A DNA stretch of 64,000 nucleotides from Rhizopus arrhizus (lineage: Eukaryota; Mucoromycota; Mucoromycetes; Mucorales; Rhizopodaceae), in NCBI GenBank assembly GCA_024220505.1, contig JAKZZE010000001.1, positions 1,922,001 through 1,986,000 of the forward strand, written 5' to 3'. This document shows positions 24,206 to 36,055 of this stretch, in pieces (position 1 is the stretch's first letter; each line of letters begins with the position of its first letter). The notes under the pieces are model-generated. The model saw only the letters and a program-made list of their open reading frames with translations, searched no databases and was not told where the DNA came from. Position numbers and translations under genes: made by a program.

Positions 24206-24459
24206 AATAAAAGTGCATAAATTTTGTAGAAAAGAAAAAAAAAAAAGTTACAAACGTCACAAAAGTCCTTTATTGTCTCCAATAGTAATAATCAAGCATA
24301 AGAAAATACCTTTATATTAATAGCAAAGTGAGTACGACCCTTGTTATGTTGATTCTAAAGCCTTAAAAATATTGTTTTAAATATTTATGTCACTAATCAA
24401 TACAAAATAACTCTATGTGATAATACAAGAAACGGGATTTTATTATACATGATTTGTTA

Positions 24460-26515
24460 TTAATTATTAGTAATATGCTGATGCCATGTTCCTGATTGCT
24501 CCATTTCAACCCCAAATTGTTCATAATTTACCTTGTATCGAAGTCGAATGGGTTCCTGTAAATAAGTCAGTATATGTATTCTGAATAGGTAAAAGCATTG
24601 GCCTACTTTTTTTGGATTGTCTATGATGATGATTTGAGTAACTGACTTGTCAGATGTAGGTGGTACAGATGAAGAGGATACAGGCTCCATTTTTAATTGC
24701 ATGGACTACAAAATCATGTTGGTTTATGCCTCCTTTTTATTCAGTTTTTTATTTACCTTTGGAGCGGCTAATAATAAATTCATATTGTCCATAGGTGCAG
24801 TAGATTTATTAGAATAATATGCTTTAAAATGCTGTAATGTATTGTCATTGTTCTTGGCTGATAATGTTTCTAACTGAATGGCAAGTCCATTTTTGTTCAC
24901 CATATCAATTAATTTAGTTTCAGAGGGCAAAAATACCTCTGAAGTTGACAGTAAATCAAAAGCGCTTGCTGCCGGTGAAGAGGATCCACTGGTGGATATG
25001 TGATTGGATAAATCATCCCCTAAATCGATTAAACTAATAGGTTGTGTGTGCTCTTCTAATTTACTGTCATATTTTCCATTAATGTCATAATTGGTATTGT
25101 ATTGTCCTTTTTGAAGGTCTTGGTATTTTAAAATGCTATTCTTTACAATCAAAATTGCTTCGTTCATTTCTTCTACTTTTTCTGCGTCTTCCTCTTGCTT
25201 GAGCATGTTTTCTATTTTGGGTATTGCATTTTCGCATGCATTATTTAGCTCTTTCATTGTTTCATCTATTTTGTCTCCTTGCTTCAAATTATCCAGCATT
25301 TCATATAATAAACGCGCTTTGTTTTTAATCTTTTGCAGCTCTTCTACAAACATTTCTTTATAGTTAGGTTGATGTTGTGTATCCTTTTTTAGTCATTGTT
25401 AGTTTTGATTCACTTGTAACTTGTAAATTACTCTTACATATCCGGTCATAATTTTCATAAGTCTATTTGCTTCCACTAAATCTTGAGGTTTACCTCTTCT
25501 AATCAGCTCTTGTAATTTCTAAAAATTAAAATAAGTATGTAACACACAATTTTCATTTTTTAATAAACTATAAATTACAGCTGATTGCGCTACACGATCT
25601 TCCTCTTCCAATTCTTCAATTGATTTCAATGTCTATGTTCAAAATAAGAAAAAAAAAGGCGTTATTAAAAAAAATTAAAACGATAAAAACTTACATTAAC
25701 CGGTGCCAAAGCAGCCATTGAAGAATCACGAAGTTCAGGAAATGCATAACCTTAATAACGATATTTTAATCTCCACCTTTCTCACGCTTCATTTCTTTAC
25801 CTTTAAACTTTAGTAACCGATACATGTCTCTAATATGCGTCATATCCTCTTTATATCTTGATAATTCCGTCAAAGCAATCTTCCACTCCTTAATTAAATA
25901 CAAGATACGATCTAAAACAGGGTGAGCCATGAGTTTTTGTGGTATGAAATCAAAATGATTCCATTGATTCTCAGGAGAAGATTGGACTGGACTAGGTGCA
26001 TATCTTGATGGCGGTCTTTCAGGAAATCGACGAACGAGTGCGTTCAAGAATTCTTTGGTAGCTATTTGAAGATGAAAAGGATATCCACACTTTTTAACGC
26101 AATTATCCAATAACTATACAAAGATGCGTGTTACTTGGTACTGCAACATAATTGTCTATTTGCTTACATTTAATGCCAACATGGCTTGGTTTGTTCTCGG
26201 ACTGTTGACAAGTTTGACGATCGTCACAGCTGCTGTACGAGGACTGTTTGATAAAAAAGATTAGATTTTCCCATTTTGTAAATAATAAATAAATTTTGCT
26301 CTTTACGCGCTGCCTTGTCTTTTATTAATCATCTCACAGATCTGAAGATTAAGTTTCAAGTTGGGATCATATCTTGAGGCACTACAGGCTCTTTCTATAC
26401 ATAAAATACCACTTATTCGTAAAAAAATCTTTTTTGAAAGCAAGCATCTTTTTTCTGGCTACGCTTTCTTTTTATTTCTTTTCTTACCAATCAAATCTTG
26501 TAAAGAAGATGACAT
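24460..26515 (-). CDS. GGA: GGA clathrin adaptor (VHS-GAT-hinge-GAE)
   Basis: Arf-dependent monomeric clathrin adaptor for cargo sorting at the trans-Golgi network. Ten exons (26515-26488, 26394-26307, 26243-26168, 26113-25801, 25750-25695, 25632-25579, 25518-25438, 25383-24757, 24705-24607, 24555-24460) join with correct phases to 505 residues. The VHS domain spans about 5-150: MSSSLQDLIERACSASRYD, LNLQICEMINKR, LDNCVKKCGYPFHLQIATKEF. The GAT domain spans about 190-330: ELIRRGKPQDLVEANRLMKIM, then a long helix MLDNLKQGDKIDETMKEL. A hinge with the clathrin-box-like ISLIDLGDDL follows. The C-terminal GAE ear starts NGLAIQLE and contains SMQLKMEP and EPIRLRYKVNY. The 28-nt first exon was placed by the clean GTAAGA..ATAG junction that rebuilds LIERA. 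It is head-to-head with DSC3, 133 nt apart. Confidence 0.94.
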
Positions 26516-26648
26516 GTTGTAAAAAAGAAAAAAGAAACCAAAAAAAAAAAAATATTTTATATAAAGTAGCTGATTTTAAAAAAAGTGATGTCAATTTTCT
26601 TTTGCTCTTTCCATTTTTTTTTTCTTTTTTTTTCAACTTTCTCACATA
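26516..26648. promoter_or_regulatory. Shared divergent promoter GGA/DSC3
   Basis: Only 133 nt separate the ATG codons of two divergently transcribed genes, so the promoter elements of both must be packed here. The sequence is A/T homopolymer-rich with no motif I can name. Confidence 0.55.
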
Positions 26649-27454
26649 ATGAATAATGACAATATTGATTTGCATGTAAGATGGTCTGACAGACAGGATC
26701 TCGTATTAAATGTCAATCCTGATGAAACAATTTATTCTATTAAAGAAAAAGTATGAATACAATAATACTTTTGGTATATAAAACTTAGATATCTAAATAG
26801 ATCCGTCATTCTGTTGAACATGCAAAGCAAAAATATATACGTTTAATTCATAAGGGAAAAGTACTTTGTGACAATCAAACGTTAAAGAGTTATGGTATTG
26901 GAAAAATAAATGAAATCAATTCAAAAGCCACGCTCTATTCTCCTATTTATATCAACTGTTCTTTATCTGACTATACACCACAAAACACAGCATTTCATGT
27001 AATTTATCTGAGAAGAAAAAATGGAAACACAAACTAATTTTTCTGTATGGCAGACTATTTCATCTATAGGTTTTGATAAACTACGAGATTCAGGATTTAC
27101 AGAAGAGGACATTCAATACATAAGAACACAGTTTCACCGATTGCACGGTACTACAGTGGATAGGACATCAAAGGAAGCAAAAAACTTGGAAGAACAGTGG
27201 TTGAATCGTAACGGAGAGACATTGGTTGATGAAAGTAAGAAAAAAATACAAATATGATTGGAAAAGACTTAATGTTTGCAGTTGTTGAAGGAACATATAA
27301 AGAAATGGTATGGGGATTCATATTTGGTCTATTTCTGGGCATCATTTGTCTATTTTGGTTCCGTAATTATGTTTTCTCGAAAAAAAAGCGAACAGGAATC
27401 GTTGCTGGTATGCTTATCAATATTTCATTTGGTATTTTTCATGTTTACTATTAA
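26649..27454 (+). CDS. DSC3: Dsc E3 ubiquitin ligase complex subunit 3 (ubiquitin-like, membrane)
   Basis: Dsc3 is a subunit of the Golgi/endosome Dsc E3 ligase, which cleaves or degrades membrane proteins (SREBP activation in fission yeast). Four exons (26649-26750, 26801-26998, 27054-27234, 27282-27454) join in phase to 217 residues. The N-terminal ubiquitin-like domain reads LHVRWSDRQDLVLNVNPDETI, KYIRLIHKGKVLCDNQTLKSY and ends YINCSLSDY. The Dsc3 C-terminal domain reads GFDKLRDSGFTEEDIQYIRTQF, then EEQWL, then a membrane anchor MVWGFIFGLFLGIICLFWF, with a second hydrophobic segment at the very end (GIVAGMLINISFGIF). The intron at 26999-27053 is required to leave a frame that otherwise stops. 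The stop lies 11 nt from the convergent uS19m stop. Confidence 0.85.
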
Positions 27455-27465
27455 AATGTGTATTT

Positions 27466-27776
27466 TTATTTGTTTTTGGTAAAACGATAAGTGAAGCGCT
27501 TTCTAGTGAATGAAAATTCGCCTAATTTGTGTCCAATCATTTCTTCTGTTACATGAACTGGTATATATTCTTTTCCATTGTGAACCAAGAATTTTAATCC
27601 AACAAATGATGGTAAAATGGTGCAGCTACGAGCTAATTATAAGCGTGGTTAAAAGAAAGAGAGTAATCAACTAGAAGAAATAAACCTTGTGTTGCAATGG
27701 GTGTACCGTTTTGTATAGCTTGTTTCAAACCAGGGAAAGAAACAAAAAAGGGACCCTTCCAAGCTGAACGAGGCAT
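27466..27776 (-). CDS. RSM19: Mitochondrial small-subunit ribosomal protein uS19m
   Basis: Bacterial-type S19 of the mitochondrial ribosome head. Two exons (27776-27686 and 27632-27466) give 85 residues, the usual size. The N-terminus [15 protein letters not shown], then [38 protein letters not shown] and a basic tail [10 protein letters not shown] are textbook S19 signatures. An upstream in-frame ATG (27881) would add 35 residues that look like 5' UTR or a weak presequence; I prefer the ATG at 27776 because it opens exactly on the conserved MPRS. A decayed VTC-type gene begins 170 nt upstream, pointing away. Confidence 0.93.
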
Positions 27777-27945
27777 AACAATAAAAGAAAGAAAAGTGGA
27801 TTGAAAGCCACTGGCCCCCTGCTGTGACCATTTCTTTTTGCTTGTCAAAGCGACTATTTTGATTGGACCATGAAGTAGCATGAATACGCACTGACGCTTT
27901 TTCCCATTCAGATCTGGTCTTTATTCTCCCCTTTTATACCTAATA

Positions 27946-30040
27946 ATGAAATTTGGACGTATATCAAAGACATCATTGAATGTGTATTGGGCACATTTTT
28001 ACTTGGGTATATATGTCTATAGTAAAAGGAAAAAAAGAAATTACTTTTCTTAAAGAGCCAATTTAATAGACTATGATCGTCTAAAAAAATATTAAGAAGT
28101 AAAACGAGCAATGGACAGAGAAAGATGAATTTATTTTTATTAAAAAACTTGAAGTAACTTTAGCCAAAGTTTAAAGCATTCAGGAATCTAAGTGTAACGA
28201 AATACGGAACTGTATAAAAAGTACTTGAAGCAAGTTGAAGGTTTACGCCAGAAACAAGAACCAGAACGAAATAGAATTACTTCATTGGAAATGCAACCAA
28301 TCTGGATCATCAATGCTATACATGATTTAACCAAGCTTTCTAAGCTCAACTATGCCGGCTTTTTACAACTTATTAAGAAACACGATGTAAACCATAATTT
28401 GCGTAAAACAGGAATTGTTAATGAGGAGTATTTTATAGAAAATAACACAATGAAAATTGAAACCCGCGTTCAGTGCTCGTTTGAATGCAAAACCTTTTTA
28501 TAAAAAAACTACGATTATTTGATTGTTCGTATCTCTATACTTTATGATCTAATAAGAACACGCAGAAAAGTTGTAAAAGAGAACGTAATTCTGTTGGTGA
28601 ATAATCTGCTTTTATTAGGAATATCACAAATTACTGGTAAATATGAAAAAAGGGAATCCTTTGGCTCTTTTTTTCCATTTTATTTATCAAATTTCTTTTT
28701 ATGATTTCTTTTAGAAACCATCCTAATAATATCAGTAGCTTGTATTTAATTCAAACAAAGAGTTTATATCTGAAGGTTTGCTGTTGGCAGTGTTTATTTT
28801 GATAATGATGAATCTGAGCTTTACATAGGTCGGCTGGAAAAGTCAAATAGTGCAGAAGCTATCCGCATGCAATGATATGATACTATGGACCAAATAACAC
28901 TTTGTGTAGAACGCAAACAGCATCGCCAGACTGAGTGGGTGAAAGTCTGTGAAGGCAAGATTTTTTATTAAAGGGACGCATATTAACGCTTATACCAAGG
29001 AAGAATACAAAGCTGAAGCAATTTACATAAAAAAATACAGAAACAAGAAAGTAATTCGAACAGTGAAATGGAAAATGTCAGCCTGCTTGCAGTAATTGTC
29101 CAAAAGCTGCATCCTGTAATTAGAGTTTTTTTTTATATCACCAATTTGCTTTTCAGATCCCAGAAGGTGCTCGTATTCGAATCAGCCTTGATACATAGCT
29201 TTGAATGATCAGAGAAGACAATAACAGACGTATAAAGCGACTAGGCAGAAACTGGTGTCGAATGGATATAGCTATTGACTATCTATTTGAAGGGCTGCTT
29301 GATTCTGATATACGTATGTTTCCTTATGATGTACTTGAGGTGAAATTCTAAACGCACGTTGGACAGGAGTCTCCTTAGTGGATTATAGAACATCATAAGC
29401 CCTATCTGGTAGAGTCTCTTCCCAAGCTTTCAAAGTTCATTCACAGATGTGCAAATTTGCTAGAAAATAAAGTGGATTTGCTTCCATTTTGGCTCTCTCA
29501 AATGAATGTAGATATCCGTAAGCCGAACACTATGGTTAATGCAAAATTATGCCAGGAAAATCTGATAGCTAGCTCAAGTTCTCAGAAATATTTGAACGTC
29601 ATGAATCATATGACAATAACACAAGATGAAGAAGCTAACAGGGAAAGACATTTATTTGCTAATAATAAGAGGCATATACCTGCAGGTATACCAAACCAAT
29701 AAAAAAAACTCTATCTTTACAGAAGATCTTACAATTCTACTTGCCGAATCGAGGCGTTCTGTAACAGCAGTAGCGTCAATATCCAGCATAATAGCATCAA
29801 GGATCTTTTTTGTTAATGAAAAAAGGTTTGTCTGCTGGCTGTACTTTGTACTCTTGTTGAACGTGTTATACATTGGCTTGCTAATTTTTTCCGATAAAAC
29901 AGGCTGTTTTTCAGCAGTTACATGTAAAACAGTCTCCTCAGTTACTATGTTGTATTTTTCATATTTTAGATGGAGAAGTAGGTAATTATTCGGAGAAATA
30001 TGGGCTTGTTGTACTCGCATTTTGTATGACCCATCTATTA
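27946..30040 (+). pseudogene. Pseudogene of a VTC4-type vacuolar polyphosphate polymerase
   Basis: All three parts of a VTC (vacuolar transporter chaperone) protein can be read in order but in broken frames. It starts MKFGRISK (SPX N-terminus, 27946), then LIDYDRLKKY*, EQWTEKDEFIFIKKLE, and GFLQLIKKHD (SPX end). The polymerase core follows: [61 protein letters not shown], and [22 protein letters not shown]. Last comes a DUF202 membrane domain (ASRIFFVNEKRFVCWLYF, FRWRS, about 29790-29990). In-frame stops include TAA 28093-28095, TAA 28172-28174, TGA 28873-28875, TAA 28969-28971 and TAG 29196-29198. Nonsense is spread along the whole length, so it is long dead. A functional copy would have to exist elsewhere. 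Confidence 0.85.
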
Positions 30041-31790
30041 TTTTGAACTTTTATTGTAAGCTTTTCCATGTTTTTTAATACATGCTTTTTTGCTAACATA
30101 CTTTTAATAGTTTGTATATTTTCAAATGATTTTTAATATTTGCTGATTGCACTGATTTTTCTGTTGTGTTGTAAAAGATATAATTTTTTAAAAATAAATT
30201 AATCATTACGGATAGTATTAGGTTTGTTAATAAATAAAATAATAAAAAGGATTGGTAAATATTCTAAGGCTTTATTAATTATTTGATTTTTTTTATTGAT
30301 TATAATACACCCTCCTACAAAATTTTGAAAGGTCACTTTCAACGAGAGGAATAATAAAAGTAATCATTCGGTTAATGATAATATCGCTTTTTTTTAGAAG
30401 TTTTTGGAGTTTACATGTAGCGTTGTCAATCAGATATATCTTTGAAATCTCAAAGTAAATAACGTTGTTCATGATCTGACGCTGTGTGCTTCTCCATTAT
30501 AATCTTCTTTATGATGTACTTCATATATTTATTTAATTTGTAGCAGTAATAAGCAACATCATACAAAATTTCCGCCAAAAATTCTTACCTGTGTCAGATG
30601 TATTACCATCTTGCCTTCAATATGTCCAGTAATCGTTTTTACTGTGTCATTTATCACTTTAAAAAAGCATATTCAATTAGTAAAGGTATGGATGAACGTT
30701 AAAGAAGTTGATGATACCATCATCAGCCAGGCCATCTGTGAAAAGTTTTGCCAAAATTTGCAAATAAGACGTGATGTAAGGGCCATTAAATAAATCTGTT
30801 GAAGAATCAAGACAGTTATAGTCGTACAGTCTATTTAGATTGTTAAATAAACAAAGATTATGAGTTGTTTCATTTGTTAATAAATCGCAATATTCCATGT
30901 ACAGTTTTATCAAGAATAAACCAGTAAATAAATGCAAGAAACTTAAAGGCAATGAGTTACTATCGTCAAAATTGAGTTTTCCTAGTCAGATACATTTTCC
31001 GAACGGCACAGTTGTTTCATAAAGCACCTTACAGCGTCTCAGATTGAGTTATTTCAGCTTTTGCAATCGTGTATAGCAGATTTAACGATATTATTTGTCA
31101 GGTTTATGCTGCTTTGAATATGAAGTAATTCTAAGTGCATATAGGAAATAATATTCTCAAGAAGATTACCTTGTTTACTGAGAAAAAAAAATAACTGTCC
31201 ATTATCTCGCTGTTACGACATACTCACCAACGTAGGGATACTGGATAAACCATCGAGACTGCTTTTTCATCGTTATTTTCTCCTCCAAGAAAGCGACTGA
31301 AGGCATGCTAGATGCTTCATTTATTTACTGTTTTCAGTGAGGTAGTTTAATATTCCAGTGCATGTCCAGTAAATATCTTCAACTTGAATCGCTTTCGATT
31401 ATGTCGTAGAATTCCAAAATCAGATTGGTTTGTTGAACATAGTATGTTTTTGCTAACAAAAAAAAAAAACAAAGAACAAAAAGGACATGTTATTTTCTGC
31501 TAAATCTTGCATTTATATTACAATGATGAAACTTACTTGTTTTCTCCCTCTCTCTGTCATAATAACAGAAAAAAATACACTATTTTTGTCTTGAAGCTGA
31601 TGCCATTTTGTATGCTCTTTGTTTCATTTTTTTTTCTTTGAATTCATAGATAAAGAAAGCCCTTTAAATGTGCCCTTAAAAATAATACTTTATAATGTTG
31701 TATGTTTTGTAAAAACAATTTCAAGAAACACAGGAAAAAGCAGTAAAATGAATGCTTGTTCCTGGTTTCACAGCCACTGTCAAATTTAGC
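30041..31790. other. Gene-poor AT-rich DNA, possible unidentifiable relics
   Basis: 1.75 kb between the VTC pseudogene and the MCM2 promoter. Small open frames at 30611-30793 (+) and 30677-30952 (-) overlap antiparallel. The minus one contains a protein-like stretch (FNGPYITSYLQILAKLF), but I cannot place it in a family. It may be another eroded gene or element. Confidence 0.5.
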
Positions 31791-31796
31791 TCAGAT

Positions 31797-31828
31797 CGCG
31801 AACAAATTTTTTTGGGAAATTTTTCGCG
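31797..31828 (+). promoter_or_regulatory. G1/S-type (MBF/SBF-like) elements upstream of MCM2
   Basis: CGCGAA at 31797-31802 and TTTCGCG at 31822-31828 lie 57-87 nt before the MCM2 ATG. The second is an exact reverse complement of the yeast SCB core CGCGAAA. CG-containing 6-7-mers are rare in this AT-rich DNA, and MCM genes are classic G1/S targets, so a cell-cycle control role is likely. It is inferred. Confidence 0.55.
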
Positions 31829-31883
31829 TCGCTCTTTTTGTCTACTTTCAAAAGTTTTTAAAATTTTTTGAAGATTTTAAAAC

Positions 31884-34800
31884 ATGGTAAATCAAGTAGA
31901 AAAAGCTATAATTGAAACAAATTAATTAAGTTCACATATAGTCCAATAACCAAAACGAACGTAAAAGAAGAAGAAACAGTGACACACAGAATTTACCTAG
32001 TGAATTCAACACACAAGCCGATGCCTCTGTTTTGTTACCTTCTTCCCCTGTCCACTTTTTTTCTGAGCAAGACCGTCATGATATTGTAGAAGAAGATATT
32101 GTAGACGATGGTTTTGGTGATGAAAATGGATCTGATGATGATGGCATCGATCTTTTTAAAAATATGGAAGCGTAACGTATCATATATTTTGTAATATATC
32201 TTACTTACGCACCCTTATACAAAAACAGTGATTATCGAGAAGATGGATCTCAAGACAAATATGAAAATGAAGGTGTTGATGACGAAAACTATGAACCCAT
32301 TGATCTTGCTGCTCGACAAGAAATCGATAGAATGTTGAATCGCCGTGATATAGAAATTAGAAGAAGAGAAGGAAGAGTTGCTGGTGCCTTTATCGACGGT
32401 CTCGACGAAGCTGACGATACACCTGCATCCGTTGCTCCTATCAGAAGAAGAAGACACATTTATGACACCGAGGCTATTGATGAAGATGATTCAGGCATTG
32501 TAAAGTGATAAGCAAAAAACAAATTATTTTCCCAAAACTAACACCTTATTTTTTGTAAAAAAAAAAAAAAGCCTGAAATGACATTGGACGATATTCGTAA
32601 CGTAAAGGATTCTTCTATTGATGAATGGGTTCATCGTGAATCTGTACGCAGAAGTATTAAGCGTGAATTTAAGGACTTCTTACAAACATTTATGGACGAA
32701 CATGGTAATTCAATTTATGGTGAACGTATCAGAGATATGGGTGAAAGAAACGCTCAATCATTCGAAGTAAACTATGAACACTTGTGTGACAAGAAGGTTG
32801 TTTTAGGTTACTTTTTATCCAACTCCCCTATTGCTATGCTCAAGATCTTTGATGAAGCTGCTTTTGAGGTTACATTGATGCAATTTCCCGAATATGAACT
32901 CATTCACCGTGAAATTCGTGTTAGAATCACAGAACTCCCTGTTAAGAACAGCTTACGTGATTTGAGACAATCTCAGCTGAACTGTTTGATCCGTGTCTCT
33001 GGTGTTGTTACTCGTCGTACTGGTGTTTTCCCTCAATTGAAATGGGTCAAATATAATTGTGGCAAGTGTAGTGCTCTCTTGGGTCCATTTTATCAAGATA
33101 TTCATAACGAGATCAAGATTAATACATGTCCTAGTTGTCAAAGTAAAGGTCCATTCAATGTCAATATGGAACAAACTGTTTATAGAAACTATCAGAAACT
33201 CACTATTCAAGAATCCCCTGGTACTGTTCCTCCTGGTCGTTTACCTCGTCACCGTGAAGTCATTTGTTTATGGGATTTGATTGATCAGGCCAAGCCAGGT
33301 GAAGAAATTGAAGTTACTGGTATCTACCGTAACAATTTTGACGCTTCCCTTAGTACCAAGAACGGCTTTCCTGTATTTGCTACTATTATTGAAGCAAATC
33401 ACATCAACAAAAAAGAAAATATGTTTGCTGCCTATCGTTTAACTGAAGATGATAAACAACAAATCTTTGCTATGGGTAAGGACAAAAACATTGGGAAGAA
33501 GATCATGAAGAGTATTGCTCCATCCATTTATGGTCATGAGAGCATTAAGCGTGCTATTGCTTTGGCCCTTTTCGGTGGCGTGCCCAAGAACATCCAAGGA
33601 AAGCATATGATTCGTGGTGATATTAACATTCTCATGTTGGGTGACCCCGGTACGGCCAAATCACAATTCCTCAAATACGTTGAAAAGACAGCCCACCGTG
33701 CAGTGTACACAACTGGCCAAGGTGCAAGTGCTGTAGGTTTGACTGCCTCAGTTCACAAAGATCCTGTGACTCGTGAATGGACCTTGGAAGGTGGTGCACT
33801 TGTATTGGCTGATCGTGGTGTTTGTTTGATTGATGAATTCGACAAGATGAATGACGCAGACAGAACTTCTATTCACGAAGCTATGGAGCAACAATCAATT
33901 TCTATCTCCAAAGCAGGTATCGTCACCTCACTTCAAGCCAGATGTTCTGTTTTGGCTGCCGCTAACCCTATTCGTGGTCGATACAATTCTGCTATTCCTT
34001 TTTCTCAAAACGTTGAGCTGACTGAACCCATCTTGTCTCGTTTTGATGTCCTTTGTGTTGTCAAAGATTTGGTAGACCCTGATTTAGATTTTACTTTGGC
34101 CACAAATGTCATTGCTAGTCATATTCGTAGTCATCCTCTTCACAATGAATCTGACACAAACTTTGCTCAGCCTAGTGAAAGAGATCCTGATGTAAGTTGT
34201 ACTACAACATAAAGCAAGCATAGATTTTTAATCCGCTTTTTTGGTAGATTATTGATCAAGATTTATTAAGAAAATACATTATGTATGCTCGTGAAAAGAT
34301 CCATCCTAAATTACAACAAGTAGATGAGGATAAACTTTCAAGGCTTTATTCCGAATTAAGAAGAGAATCCCTTGCCAGCGGCAGTATCCCTATCACTGTC
34401 CGTCATTTGGAATCCATGATTCGTTTAGCTGAAGCACATGCCAAGATGCACTTAAGAGAATATGTTCGTTCAGATGATGTGAATGTGGCCATCAAGGTTG
34501 CCTTGGATAGTTTCATTAGCGCTCAAAAGCACAACATGACCAAGATCCTTCGACGAGTAAGTTTTTATCTTGTTTTGAATAAAAGGGATATAGAACTTAC
34601 TTTTTCTTCAATAGCGATTCAACAAATATCTTAATACGCCCGCAGATTATTATGAAACATTGATATCTGTACTGGATACAATGTTTAGAGAAAAGGTTCG
34701 ATTATATCAACTTCGACACAAGGGCCTTCCAAAGAGTGTAGATATCAATGTATCTGAATTCGAAACTAAAGCTAGACTATCAAACATCAATGATATTCAA

Positions 34801-34893
34801 TCATTCTTACAATCAGATGCTCTTGAAAAGCATCACTATATACTGGATCCCGCAAGTGGAAAAATAACAAAGCATTATCATCAAAGCCACTAA
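31884..34893 (+). CDS. MCM2: MCM2 replicative helicase subunit
   Basis: Subunit of the MCM2-7 replicative helicase, loaded at origins in G1. Six exons (31884-31886, 31942-32171, 32229-32499, 32572-34191, 34248-34556, 34615-34893) give 903 residues, matching family length. Exon 1 is only the ATG; joined to TCC it gives [15 protein letters not shown], like other MCM2 N-termini. The acidic Ser-rich N-tail ([20 protein letters not shown]) is the Cdc7- and histone-binding region. The zinc finger is CGKC..CPSC (about 330-355), Walker [10 protein letters not shown] (about 524), Walker [10 protein letters not shown] (about 587) and the arginine finger SRFD (about 656). The winged-helix C-terminus ends HYHQSH. 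The divergence of the ATG-only exon is the least certain part; everything from exon 2 on is solid. Confidence 0.94.
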
Positions 34894-34955
34894 TTTCTTT
34901 TTTCTTTACATTGTTTTATTTAAATTCTGCAACAATAAATAATTTCCCTCTCTTT

Positions 34956-35776
34956 CTATTTCTTTATGGCTACTACTCTTAAACGATTATAGAAAATGAA
35001 CCATTTGCCATCTTCTCTTTGGTGAGCAAGCTTAAGGTACTCTTGGATTTCCTTCACAGCCTCTTCACGCTCAGCGTCTGAGTTAAGCGCTTCAAGAAAT
35101 GCAAATCCAAACGTTTCAATCCATCCTGTGATATCCGTGTTAAGTTCAGTCAAACGAGGGACAAGTTCAACACTTCGAACTTGAAAACCATTTTCCGTCA
35201 ACATACGGCTGTACTGTTCAGCAGAAGGGAAGAACCAGGGTGAATAAGATTGACCATCTAAACCACGTTTATTCAATGCAGCAATTAAAGCCGTATGAAT
35301 CTCTATTTTTACATGAGAAAATGCTCATAATATAGTACTCTTTTACCTGCACAATTCATGAATCCTCCAAACTCTGCAACAAATCTTCCACCAGGTTTTA
35401 ATGTATGATGAATACTTTTGATTGCTTTCACAGGATCTCGGCTGAGCCAATGGAGCGTTGCATTGGAGAAAACAGCATCAAAAGGCGTCTGTTGTGTCTT
35501 ATCAAACCAGACATCAGCATCATGACCATCAATGACAAAGTAGCTCATATTAGGAGCTTGAGGAGCTTTGGAAATCATTTGGGTACTTGAATCAATACCT
35601 ACAACAGATTTGCATCGCTTAGCAAGTTCTGCAGTCAAGACACCATCACCACAACCAAAATCCAGAATGTGCTCCTCGAGTTGTGGATCGAGCATATTAA
35701 GTATGACAGATCCGAGTTTTGGAACAAAGGAAGCATGTTTGGAGTAGAGATCAGCTGACCAGTTATCTTTAGACAT
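34956..35776 (-). CDS. Class I SAM-dependent methyltransferase (methyltransferase 11/25 fold)
   Basis: Two exons (35776-35347 and 35302-34956) join in phase to a 258-residue soluble methyltransferase. The start is the ATG of MSKDNWSADLYSKHASFVPK; an upstream in-frame ATG would add a Lys/Phe-rich stretch typical of UTR. SAM motif I is ILDFGCGDGVLTAELAKRC (about residues 38-56), the acidic beta-2 end is VVGIDSSTQMI, the post-II motif is FDAVFSNATLHWLSRDP and motif III is LKPGGRFVAEFGG. The HWL and FPSAEQY..L..NGF pattern resembles small-molecule enzymes such as trans-aconitate methyltransferase and related UbiE-like proteins. The substrate is unknown. The gene converges on MCM2, 62 nt between stops, and its promoter side faces the repeat region. 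Confidence 0.85.
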
Positions 35777-35860
35777 TTGGAAAATATTAGATTTGAAGTA
35801 AAGAAAAAAGTAAAGATTGATATGCCTCTTTTTATACATGTTATCGGTAAATCAATTTTA

Positions 35861-36036
35861 GAGGTTTACTACAAGCAAGTCTTGTTTATGATAGGTAGAC
35901 CACGAATGATTTGTCTAGTTGATAGCGATTGGTGGAATGTAATTCTGAGAGGTTTACTACAAGCAAGCCTCGCTTATGATAGGTAGACCACGAATGATTT
36001 GTCTAGTTGACAGCGATTGGTGGAATATAATTCTGA
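35861..36036. repeat. Tandem direct duplication, two 88-bp units
   Basis: Copy 1 at 35861-35948 and copy 2 at 35949-36036 are head-to-tail and differ at only a handful of positions, mostly C/T transitions (for example tct/cct and gat/gac). Both start gaggtttactacaagcaag. No coding content is seen. It sits directly beside the LINE insertion. Confidence 0.92.
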
Positions 36037-36055
36037 GAGTTTCTGAGTCATTATT

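Noticed and set aside
27946..30040. Alternative genetic code explaining the stops in the VTC-like region
   Set aside because: TAA, TAG and TGA all interrupt this frame, while neighbouring genes use these codons as proper terminators.
35309..35839. Longer methyltransferase start at 35839
   Set aside because: The extra 21 residues are Lys/Tyr/Phe-rich UTR-like sequence; the family alignment begins at MSKDNW (35776).
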